NCBI RefSeq assembly: GCF_008795955.1
Contig: NZ_VMHN01000004.1
Span: 124,001-188,000 of the forward strand
DNA length: 64,000 nt
Direction of reading: 5' to 3'
Origin: Marinobacter denitrificans
Lineage (GTDB): Bacteria; Pseudomonadota; Gammaproteobacteria; Pseudomonadales; Oleiphilaceae
The notes under the pieces are model-generated. The model did no database searches. It was not told the DNA's origin and saw nothing but the letters and a program-made list of their open reading frames with translations. Shown here piece after piece: positions 8,650-16,063 of this stretch. How positions within the stretch are numbered: the first letter of the stretch is position 1; every line of letters starts with the position of its first letter. The position numbers and the translations under genes are program-made.

Positions 8650-9869
8650 TAGCGATATTCCTCGTTATCCAGTTCCACCGCTTCCAGCAGCTGTTCCTTG
8701 ATGTCCGGGATGGCACTTGTGACGCGGTTCCAGCTTGGAATAAAGGGGGTATCCATGGGGTTGTCCAGGAAATAGGCCCCTGCCCTCATTACATTCTGGG
8801 CAAACAGTTCCACGGCTTTCTCTTCCTTGTGGCGGTCAAAAGTCAGGCCGTTGATCACGGCGTCGCTCTGGTAGGTTTCCACAAAATCCAGGGCGATGCG
8901 GAAGTAGGCGGCCTTGATGGTACGGAACTTTTCATTGGAGAAGATTTCGCCGTTGGTGGCCAGTTTTCGGAACAGGGCCTTGCTGATGTCCGTGCTCATC
9001 TTGGACAGGCCACGGCTGGCGTCTTCAGGAGACAGCTCCTGGTGCTTGTGGTCGTAGGTGTCGGCAATGTCCACCTGGCACAGGCGGTTGGTGGCGTAGT
9101 TACGCTTCATTTCCGAGAGTACGCCCACCTCGAGCCCCCAGTCGCTGGGAATTCGCAGGTCGTTGATCACGTCGGTACGGAAGGAGAATTCCCCGGCCAA
9201 CGGGTAGCGATAGCTGTCCAGGTAATCCAGGAAATCGCTGGGGCCGCAGACTTTTTTCAGGGCGCGGATTAATGGCGTCACCAGCAGGCGGCTGACCCGG
9301 CCATTCATTTTGCTATCCGCCACCCGGGCATAATACCCTTTACAGAACATGTAGTTGAAGTTGGGATTGGCCACCGGATAAATCAGCCGCGCCACCAGAT
9401 CCCGGGAATACGTCAGTATGTCGCAGTCGTGCAGGGCCACGGATTTACTCATTCCCGAGGCAAGCACATACCCGAAGCAGAACCAGACATTTCGGCCCTT
9501 GCCCATTTCCGTGGGCGCCAGGTTCTGTTCCCGGAGTTTGAGGTCCAGCGCCCGGAGCCTGGGGCCATCGTTCCACAGCACCCTCACATGCTGGGGCAAC
9601 TCGGAGAAGTACTCCAGGGCATGACGGTATTCCTGCTCATTGGCCCGGTCCAGGCCGATGACGATCTGTTCCAGGTAAGGCACCTTCGCCAGTTCCTTCA
9701 CGATGTTCTTCAGGGCCGGACCTTCCAGCTCTGAATACAGCGATGGCAGGACCAGCGACATGGGGCGGGCCTTGCGAAAGCTCATCAGTTCTCGTTCGAG
9801 CTCCTCCACCGGCCTGCGACACAGGTTATGAAGAGTGGTGATGATGCCGTTCTGATAAAAGTCGCCCAT
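8649..9869 (-). CDS. gpgS: Glucosyl-3-phosphoglycerate synthase, GT81 family
   Basis: GpgS transfers glucose from an NDP-glucose to 3-phosphoglycerate, the first step of glucosylglycerate synthesis. The 406-residue protein shows the GT81 pattern: LVLPSLYSE near residue 40, a GKGRN element near 123, metal-binding DCD at 148-150, PLAGEFSF near 230, GLEVGVL shortly after, and a YDHKHQ motif that supplies a metal-ligand histidine. Mannosylglycerate-type donors (GDP-mannose) are possible in this superfamily, but the paired GH13_18 phosphorylase favours glucose. It sits between the phosphatase gene (31-base gap) and the phosphorylase gene (one-base overlap). The product would be a cytoplasmic solute precursor, expected under salt stress or nitrogen limitation. 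Confidence 0.9.
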   Translation of the reverse strand: MGDFYQNGIITTLHNLCRRPVEELERELMSFRKARPMSLVLPSLYSELEGPALKNIVKELAKVPYLEQIVIGLDRANEQEYRHALEYFSELPQHVRVLWNDGPRLRALDLKLREQNLAPTEMGKGRNVWFCFGYVLASGMSKSVALHDCDILTYSRDLVARLIYPVANPNFNYMFCKGYYARVADSKMNGRVSRLLVTPLIRALKKVCGPSDFLDYLDSYRYPLAGEFSFRTDVINDLRIPSDWGLEVGVLSEMKRNYATNRLCQVDIADTYDHKHQELSPEDASRGLSKMSTDISKALFRKLATNGEIFSNEKFRTIKAAYFRIALDFVETYQSDAVINGLTFDRHKEEKAVELFAQNVMRAGAYFLDNPMDTPFIPSWNRVTSAIPDIKEQLLEAVELDNEEYR

Positions 9870-9900
9870 GGCGGCTCTCCTGTTATTTCAAGACCCGGTT

Positions 9901-10716
9901 TCAGTAACCGTACTCAATCAGCAGATTCAGCACGCATTCGTTCCAGCCTGCCGGGCCCCACTTGATGGACCGTATGGCCCGGCTCTGAGACGGCAGGGAC
10001 ACCCTCTCGGACTGCACGCCTCGAATGATGACCGCAATATCTGCCTCTTCCAGCATGTGCTGGTCATTGGGGCTGTCACCCAGCGCGATGGCTATTAGCC
10101 TGTCGCCGGTGGGTTGCTCCCTGTATTGCTCTCGATATTTATTTAGCAAGAACCGGACCCCATCGGCCTTATCGAAGGTGCCCATGGCGTGGAGAAAGCG
10201 CCCGCCCTGCACCAGGCGGCAGTCATGTTCACCCAGTTTTTGCCGGAATCGCACCAATGATTCCTCATCTCCCTCCCACAAAAGCGGCTCTGTGCCTGCG
10301 CGGTCTTTCGCCAGTTTCGCTTCCGATTCTGAAAGGTTGGCATGCCTGGCCAGTTCGTCCGGGCTCATGTCCGAGAAACTGCGAAACTGGAAGCCCTCCT
10401 CCCGGCACTCCTTTAACAGCGCCAGTATCTGGTCCCGCGGCGCCCCAAAACTCTGCACCTGTTCCGGGCCCGGTCCAAAACAGTTCGCGGGGAGAATGAC
10501 TGCAGCACCGTTTTCCACGATAAAAGGGGCGGAATTGCCAAGATGCGCCCTGACAGCCCGGATCTCGCCAGCCGTTTTGCTGGAGTTGAGCACTACCGGG
10601 ATATCCGCCGCTGCCAGGCGCGCCAGCGCAGGTTTCGCGGGTGCCCAGTCGTAGCTGTGGTGGTCCAGCAGGGTGCCGTCCAGGTCGGAAAACAGAATCA
10701 GGCGTGGTTTGGGCAT
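9901..10716 (-). CDS. Glucosyl-3-phosphoglycerate phosphatase (MPGP-type HAD-IIB)
   Basis: This HAD-superfamily phosphatase of the mannosyl-3-phosphoglycerate phosphatase family (271 residues) would remove phosphate from glucosyl-3-phosphoglycerate to give glucosylglycerate. Motif I is FSDLDGTLLD (nucleophile D11, acid D13), motif II is LNSSKT near residue 43, and motif IV is ALGDSPNDQHML near 220. A HAD-IIB cap lies between, with IVENGAAVI near 75. The gene precedes gpgS in the operon and follows the glycerate kinase by 11 bases. Family members accept glucosyl or mannosyl substrates; glucose is preferred here because of the neighbours. Confidence 0.9.
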   Translation of the reverse strand: MPKPRLILFSDLDGTLLDHHSYDWAPAKPALARLAAADIPVVLNSSKTAGEIRAVRAHLGNSAPFIVENGAAVILPANCFGPGPEQVQSFGAPRDQILALLKECREEGFQFRSFSDMSPDELARHANLSESEAKLAKDRAGTEPLLWEGDEESLVRFRQKLGEHDCRLVQGGRFLHAMGTFDKADGVRFLLNKYREQYREQPTGDRLIAIALGDSPNDQHMLEEADIAVIIRGVQSERVSLPSQSRAIRSIKWGPAGWNECVLNLLIEYGY

Positions 10717-10727
10717 CGCGGTATCCT

Positions 10728-11675
10728 CTACTGTCGCTGGCGTATCAAGGGTTCACCGAAACTGTGGTCGCCACCCACATTGATCAGACAATCAGCACGG
10801 GCCGGCATCTCCGCCAGGCTGGCACGGGTGATGCGCTCGTAATGCATGATGAATCGGACGACCTCTTCGTCACTCATGATGCGCGATGGTTGTGCGGCCT
10901 TCCCCGTTACATTGCTCACTTTTGGTGCGCTGCTGGCACGATCACGGAGCTTGTGCTCCTGGAGAGTGCGCCATTGCAGAACGCACTCCATGGAAGGTGC
11001 CCGCAGCATGATCAGGCTGTCGACCTGCCTGAAAAATTCCCCGTACTGTCCCTTCAGGCATCGGTTGACGTATTGGCGCCATATGCCTTGTGGGTCCTCG
11101 GTCTCTTCCAGTTCATTGAGGGGATCCATCAGTTCTTCCTCACTGTCTGCCGGCACGGCCCCCATACACCAACCCTCGATCAGGATAATGTCCGCCCTGC
11201 CCCGGAATGCGGGCCACTGATCCTGCGGATACCGGTCATCGCGGGATTTGTCGAAAGCCGGGATTGGAGTTTCCGTATCCGGGCCCGCGGCTTTCAGTTG
11301 GTCGATAACCTGCTGGCCCAGAACCATGTCGTGGGTGCCGGGGACGCCCCGGGTGATGAACAATGGGTGTATGTGCTCTGCCAGCTTTTCCCGTTCGGCG
11401 CGGGTGAGGTAGAGGTCGTCCAGAGAGAAGCTCGCAGTGGGTATGCGGTAGTGGGTGGTCAGCAGTTCCCTCAGGAACAGGGTGAGGGTGGATTTTCCGG
11501 TGCCCTGGGCGCCGTGGATGCCGATGATGATTGGCTCGCCTCTGGTCTGCCTGAGACTCTGGATATGTTGGGCCAGGGGGAGGATGGTCTTTTTGACGGT
11601 GTCGGCATAGGAATCGGGGAGGGATTCCTGGTTGATCAGCGTTTTGATGGTGGTTGTCAGATCGGGTGCGGACAC
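10728..11675 (-). CDS. D-glycerate 3-kinase (GLYK type, P-loop kinase)
   Basis: The protein resembles plant and cyanobacterial GLYK-type glycerate 3-kinases, which make 3-phosphoglycerate from D-glycerate and ATP. The P-loop GIHGAQGTGKST lies at residues 52-63 from the chosen start, followed by SLDDLYLTRAER, RGVPGTHD, PAFDKSRDDR and IILIEGWCMG, all typical of this family. The frame stays open upstream, but the first 53 codons are low-complexity (many Thr, Pro, Asn); I prefer GTG 11675 (315 residues), preceded by AGGGA. As first gene of the operon it would return glycerate from glucosylglycerate breakdown to 3-phosphoglycerate, which is the acceptor for the synthase. This completes the cycle. 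Confidence 0.88.
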   Translation of the reverse strand: MSAPDLTTTIKTLINQESLPDSYADTVKKTILPLAQHIQSLRQTRGEPIIIGIHGAQGTGKSTLTLFLRELLTTHYRIPTASFSLDDLYLTRAEREKLAEHIHPLFITRGVPGTHDMVLGQQVIDQLKAAGPDTETPIPAFDKSRDDRYPQDQWPAFRGRADIILIEGWCMGAVPADSEEELMDPLNELEETEDPQGIWRQYVNRCLKGQYGEFFRQVDSLIMLRAPSMECVLQWRTLQEHKLRDRASSAPKVSNVTGKAAQPSRIMSDEEVVRFIMHYERITRASLAEMPARADCLINVGGDHSFGEPLIRQRQ

Positions 11676-11823
11676 TGTGTTGGTTCCCTGTTGGTTTGTT
11701 TTTGGTTTTGCAGGTTTTGTACCAATTGGAGTATAGGTTGTCAGAGTTCGGTTTGTTTGTGGTGGTTGGGAGTTATCTGGGACACTGGTGTTATGGACTT
11801 CAGCAAAACAGACATGATCCTTT
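11676..11823. promoter_or_regulatory. Divergent intergenic region, G/T-rich on the plus strand
   Basis: These 148 bases separate the divergent glycerate-kinase operon and selO and must hold promoters for both. The plus strand is unusually rich in G and T (many TTGG and GGTTTG runs), giving A/C-rich leader RNA for the kinase operon. I could not fix -10/-35 boxes. This composition also explains why the kinase frame stays open upstream with Thr/Pro/Asn codons. Confidence 0.4.
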
Positions 11824-13278
11824 ATGAGCAGCAACGGTTTTAAAGTCGAACATCGCTACCTTGAGCTACCGGACAGTTTCTATACCCGGGTGCAGCCAAC
11901 GCCCTTAAAGGACGCGCGAATGGTGTGTTTTAACCATGATCTGGCGCGGGAGATGGGTTTCCACTCGGAGAATCCGGAGGAGTGGACCGGCGTCGGGGCC
12001 GGGACAGAGCTGCTGGAGGGGATGGATCCGGTGGCGATGAAGTACACGGGGCATCAATTCGGGATGTATAACCCGGAGCTGGGGGATGGCCGTGGGTTGT
12101 TGTTGTGGGAGACGGTTGGTCCGGATGGACGGCGCTGGGACTGGCATTTGAAGGGGGCGGGGATGACGCCCTATTCCCGGTTCGGGGATGGCAAGGCGGT
12201 GCTTCGGTCGACCATTCGGGAGTATTTGTGCAGTGAGGCGATGGCGGCACTGGGGATTCGTACGACGCGGGCGCTGTTTATGGTGAGTGCGAAGGACCCG
12301 GTGCGGCGGGAGTCGATTGAGACGGCGGCGGCGTTGATGCGGGTAGCGGAGACTCACATCCGCTTCGGGCATTTTGAGTTTGCGGCTCACCATGAAGGCG
12401 AGGAGGCATTGAAAACCCTGATTGAGCATGTGATTGCCCTGCACTTCCCCCACCTGATTGAACTGCCGGAGGACGAGCGTTACCAGCGCTGGTTTGTGGA
12501 GGTGGTTGAGCACACGGCGCGGATGATCGCGGACTGGCAGGCCATCGGGTTCTGCCACGGGGTGATGAACAGCGACAACATGTCGATCATCGGCGATACC
12601 TTTGATTACGGCCCCTATGCCTTTCTGGACGATTTTGACGCGGGTTACATCTGTAATCATACCGATCAGGGCGGTCGTTACGCCTACAACCGCCAACCCA
12701 ACATCGGTTTCGTGAACTGCCAATACCTGGCCAACGCGCTGCTCCCGGTTATGAATGAAGATTATGTACGGCGGGGGCTCCGGCGCTATGAAGTTACCTA
12801 CAACGAGCGTTTCCTGCAAAACATGCGGGACAAACTGGGCCTGGCTCTTGAGGATGAGGCCGACCTGGCTCTGATCATGGATACCTTCAGCATGCTCCAT
12901 GAACACCATGTGGACTACACCCTGTTCTTCCGGGGGCTGTCCAACCTGACATCGAAGGGCTCGTCGCCGATCCGTGACCTGTTCGTGGATCGCAGCGTGG
13001 CGGATGAGTGGCTGGAGCGCTACGAGCAGCGCCTGCAATCGGAAACCCGTGCCCATGACGAGCGGGAGTTCCAGATGCGAAGTGTGAACCCGAAGTACAT
13101 CCTGAGAAACTACCTGGCACAGCAGGTGATCCTGGAAGCACAGAACGGCGACTACACGCCGATGAAGGAATTGCTGGAGGTGCTGAAAAAGCCGTTCGAT
13201 GAACAGCCGGAGTTCGAGGAATACGCGGCGCCTCCCCCGGACTGGGGGAAGCACCTGAACATCAGTTGTTCATCGTAA
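11824..13278 (+). CDS. selO: Protein adenylyltransferase SelO (YdiU/UPF0061)
   Basis: SelO is a pseudokinase-fold enzyme that transfers AMP from ATP to Ser/Thr/Tyr of target proteins during redox stress. The 484-residue protein carries the family signature GHQFGMYNPELGDGRG near residue 77, then WDWHLKGAGMTPYSRFGDG, RSTIREYLCSEAM and GVMNSDNMSIIG with the metal-binding DNM and later DDFDAGY. Bacterial SelO uses a disulfide between a mid-protein cysteine (ICNHTD here) and a cysteine three from the end; this protein ends in CSS, so both are present. It ends 15 bases before the convergent fumarase gene. Confidence 0.95.
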   Translation: MSSNGFKVEHRYLELPDSFYTRVQPTPLKDARMVCFNHDLAREMGFHSENPEEWTGVGAGTELLEGMDPVAMKYTGHQFGMYNPELGDGRGLLLWETVGPDGRRWDWHLKGAGMTPYSRFGDGKAVLRSTIREYLCSEAMAALGIRTTRALFMVSAKDPVRRESIETAAALMRVAETHIRFGHFEFAAHHEGEEALKTLIEHVIALHFPHLIELPEDERYQRWFVEVVEHTARMIADWQAIGFCHGVMNSDNMSIIGDTFDYGPYAFLDDFDAGYICNHTDQGGRYAYNRQPNIGFVNCQYLANALLPVMNEDYVRRGLRRYEVTYNERFLQNMRDKLGLALEDEADLALIMDTFSMLHEHHVDYTLFFRGLSNLTSKGSSPIRDLFVDRSVADEWLERYEQRLQSETRAHDEREFQMRSVNPKYILRNYLAQQVILEAQNGDYTPMKELLEVLKKPFDEQPEFEEYAAPPPDWGKHLNISCSS

Positions 13279-13293
13279 TACCGGCTGAGTGTC

Positions 13294-14808
13294 TCAGACC
13301 GCCTTGGCGGCGATGATCTTCTCATGCCATTCGGCCGGTCCCGTCTGGTGGACGGAGGAGCCTTTGGAATCCACCGCCACGGTAACCGGCATGTCTTCCA
13401 CTTCAAACTCGTAGATGGCTTCCATACCCAGCTCCGGGAAGGCGACCACTTCCGCGTGCTTGATGGCCTTGGACACCAGGTAGGCTGAACCACCCACAGC
13501 CATCAGGTAGACCGCACCGAACTCGCGAATGGCATCGATGGCCACCTGGCCACGCTCGGCCTTGCCGATCATGCCGGTGAGGCCGGTTTTCTCCAGCATG
13601 GTACGGGTGAACTTGTCCATGCGGGTGGCAGTGGTGGGGCCGGCTGGGCCAACCACTTCCTCGCGTACCGGGTCCACCGGGCCCACGTAATAGATGAAGC
13701 GGCCCTTCAGGTCCACCGGCAGCTCTTCGCCGCGCTCGATCATGTCCACCATTTTCTTGTGGGCAGCGTCGCGGCCGGTCAGCATCTTGCCGGAGAGCAA
13801 TACGGTTTCACCCGGCTTCCAGTCCTTCACATCTTCAGGCGTCACCGTATCCAGGTTCACACGGCGAACGCTGTCGCCCACTTCCCAGGTAATTTCCGGC
13901 CAGTCTTCCAGGCTCGGCGGAGTTTGCAGCGAAGGGCCGGAGCCATCCAGCACAAAGTGTGCGTGGCGAGTGGCGGCACAGTTCGGGATGATTGCCACCG
14001 GCTTGTTGGCGGCGTGAGTGGGATAATCCTTCACTTTCACATCCAGAACGGTGGTCAGGCCACCCAGGCCCTGGGCGCCAATGCCCAGGTCGTTCACTTT
14101 CTCGAACAGCTCCAGGCGCAGCTCTTCAGCACGATTGGACGCGCCGCGGGCCTGCAGGTCATGGATATCAATCGGGTCCAGAAGGGATTCCTTGGCCAGT
14201 TCCATTGCCTTCTCGGCGGTACCACCAATGCCGATGCCCAGCATGCCGGGCGGGCACCAGCCAGCGCCCATCTGCGGAACCATCTTCAGCACCCAGTCCA
14301 CCACGGAATCGGACGGGTTCAGCATCGCGAACTTGGACTTGGCTTCAGAACCACCGCCCTTGGCAGCCACGTGCACGTCCACGGTGTTGCCCGGCACCAC
14401 CTTGTAGTGAATCACCGCCGGGGTGTTGTCCTTGGTGTTGGCCCGCTTGCCGTCCGGGTCCGCCAGTACGGAGGCACGCAGCACGTTGTCCGAATGGGTG
14501 TAAGCGCGGCGAACGCCTTCATTGATAATATCGTCCAGCGCCATGTCAGCGTCCCACTGCACATCCATGCCTATGGTCACAAAGACGGTCACAATACCGG
14601 TGTCCTGACAGATTGGCCGCTTGCCCTGGGCACACATGCGGGAGTTGATCAGGATCTGCGCCATGGCATCCTTCGCCGCCTGGGACTCTTCCTTCTGATA
14701 GGCCTCGTACACAGCCTGAATAAAATCCTTCGGGTGGTAGTAGGAAATGAACTGCAGCGCGTCCGCTACGCTCTCAATCAGGTCGTCCTGGCGGATTACG
14801 GTGGTCAT
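13294..14808 (-). CDS. Class I fumarate hydratase (iron-sulfur)
   Basis: This single-chain class I fumarase (504 residues) hydrates fumarate to malate in the citric acid cycle with an oxygen-sensitive 4Fe-4S cluster. Candidate cluster cysteines lie in PICQDTG (C67), in GAGWCPPGM, and in PNCAATRH. The C-terminal half has the tartrate dehydratase beta-like domain (GKMLTGRDAAHKKM, YVGPVDPV, GPTTATRMDKF). Class I enzymes also act on mesaconate or tartrate in some bacteria. It stands alone on the minus strand. Whether a class II fumarase exists elsewhere cannot be seen. Confidence 0.95.
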   Translation of the reverse strand: MTTVIRQDDLIESVADALQFISYYHPKDFIQAVYEAYQKEESQAAKDAMAQILINSRMCAQGKRPICQDTGIVTVFVTIGMDVQWDADMALDDIINEGVRRAYTHSDNVLRASVLADPDGKRANTKDNTPAVIHYKVVPGNTVDVHVAAKGGGSEAKSKFAMLNPSDSVVDWVLKMVPQMGAGWCPPGMLGIGIGGTAEKAMELAKESLLDPIDIHDLQARGASNRAEELRLELFEKVNDLGIGAQGLGGLTTVLDVKVKDYPTHAANKPVAIIPNCAATRHAHFVLDGSGPSLQTPPSLEDWPEITWEVGDSVRRVNLDTVTPEDVKDWKPGETVLLSGKMLTGRDAAHKKMVDMIERGEELPVDLKGRFIYYVGPVDPVREEVVGPAGPTTATRMDKFTRTMLEKTGLTGMIGKAERGQVAIDAIREFGAVYLMAVGGSAYLVSKAIKHAEVVAFPELGMEAIYEFEVEDMPVTVAVDSKGSSVHQTGPAEWHEKIIAAKAV

Positions 14809-14992
14809 AGGCGTCTCATCAGGTCTGGTTTATAGATCGGGTTATTAAAATCAGGAGCGCGAAGTTTACCAGAAAATCCGAAAACGAGGGATCAGACAGA
14901 CGGCGAAGGTATTTCACGTGAACCTTGGCTAAACAGCCACGAAAAAATGTAACATCGTTGCTATCTTCGATTATTTCATCGCAGGAGATCCC

Positions 14993-15766
14993 GTGACTGA
15001 CCTCGTCCTCACAGAAAAGAACAATCACATTCTGACAGTCCGTATTAACCGCCTGGACCGCAAGAACGCCCTCACCCATGACATGTACACGGCCCTCGGT
15101 GACGCCCTCGAACAGGCCCGGGACGATGACGACATTCGCTGCGTCCTTTATACAGGCAGCGAAGACTGCTTCACTGCCGGCAATGACCTGGGCGATTTTG
15201 CCGCCGGCTTGCCGGGTGAATTTCAAGATACGCCGGTAGGCCGCTTCCTGTTGCTGCTGGCCACTACCACCAAACCCATCGTCGCGGCGGTAAATGGCCC
15301 GGCCGTGGGCATTGGCACCACCATGTTGCTGCATTGCGACATGGTCTTCGCCGGTGACAACACCCGCTTCCAGATGCCATTCGCCACACTGGGCCTTTGC
15401 CCGGAGGGCGGCTCCAGCCTGCTGCTGCCATCCTGGCTTGGCCGGGTCCGCGCCGCAGAGCTACTGATGCTAGGTGACGCCTTCACTGCAGACGACGCCC
15501 TGCGCCTGGGCCTGATCAATAGTGTGTGTGAACCTGCAAGAACGGAAGCCGCAGCTCTTGAAGCCTGCGCCCGCCTTGCGGCCCAGCCACCCGCCGCCAT
15601 ACGCGCCACCCGGGAACTGCTGAACAGAGCCTCCGGTGAACAGCTGACAACCACCATGCTGGCCGAGGGCAAGTTATTCGCCGAACGCCTGAAATCCCCC
15701 GAGAATGCCGAAGCCATCAAAGCGTTCACGGAAAAAAGAAAGCCGGACTTCTCAAACTTCAACTAG
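14993..15766 (+). CDS. Crotonase family protein (enoyl-CoA hydratase/isomerase)
   Basis: The 257-residue protein has the crotonase fold: oxyanion-hole segments FTAGNDLGDF near residue 60 and VNGPAVGIGTTMLLHCD near 100. The active-site segment LGLCPEGGSSLLLP resembles the PEG-x-SS motif of delta3,delta2-enoyl-CoA isomerases (ECI2/PaaG-like) more than the two-glutamate hydratase pattern. A role in isomerising unsaturated acyl-CoA during fatty acid degradation is likely but not certain. The GTG start at 14993 has GGAG six bases upstream, a strong ribosome site, and the N-terminus (TDLVLTEKNNHILTVRINR) fits the family exactly. Monocistronic, with lipase next on the same strand. Confidence 0.9.
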   Translation: MTDLVLTEKNNHILTVRINRLDRKNALTHDMYTALGDALEQARDDDDIRCVLYTGSEDCFTAGNDLGDFAAGLPGEFQDTPVGRFLLLLATTTKPIVAAVNGPAVGIGTTMLLHCDMVFAGDNTRFQMPFATLGLCPEGGSSLLLPSWLGRVRAAELLMLGDAFTADDALRLGLINSVCEPARTEAAALEACARLAAQPPAAIRATRELLNRASGEQLTTTMLAEGKLFAERLKSPENAEAIKAFTEKRKPDFSNFN

Positions 15767-16063
15767 GCTGGTGCCCTGCGCCCCGAAGGACTCGACAAAC
15801 GTCTCAGGGCCAACTATTTTTCAATGAAGCCGAACTCCGACTGTGCGGGTGGGCTCCCAATGGTCAGAATCACACTTTAGAGCGATCAACTGTCGCCTTA
15901 CTGTCGCTATAGTCAGAGTTACAGAAATTGGCACAGAGCGCTGGCCAGAAATTCAGACAACAGAATAAGCAGAACAGGCCACTGACAACGGGTTTACCGG
16001 ACCAGACCGGCCCCGTCAGTTGCCGAAAATAACGACACAACAACAGGAAAAGGTTCCACACCC
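15767..16063 (+). promoter_or_regulatory. Intergenic leader of the lipase gene with imperfect hairpin
   Basis: This gap of about 300 bases holds no convincing gene. Just before the lipase lies an imperfect hairpin, ACTGAC..GGG pairing with CCCGTCAGT around nested CCGG repeats (about 15975-16024). An AGGAAAAGG ribosome site lies near 16045-16055. The promoter of the lipase gene must lie here, but no clear boxes could be assigned. Confidence 0.35.

Noticed and set aside
10641..11843. 400-codon plus-strand frame opposite glycerate kinase
   Set aside because: Antisense to a gene with an intact P-loop and family motifs; no ribosome site or recognisable domain.
11905..13254. 449-codon minus-strand frame opposite selO
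   Set aside because: Arg/His/Pro-rich shadow translation; selO is unmistakable on the plus strand.
13759..14835. 358-codon plus-strand frame opposite fumarase
   Set aside because: Shadow of the class I fumarase; no protein-like features.
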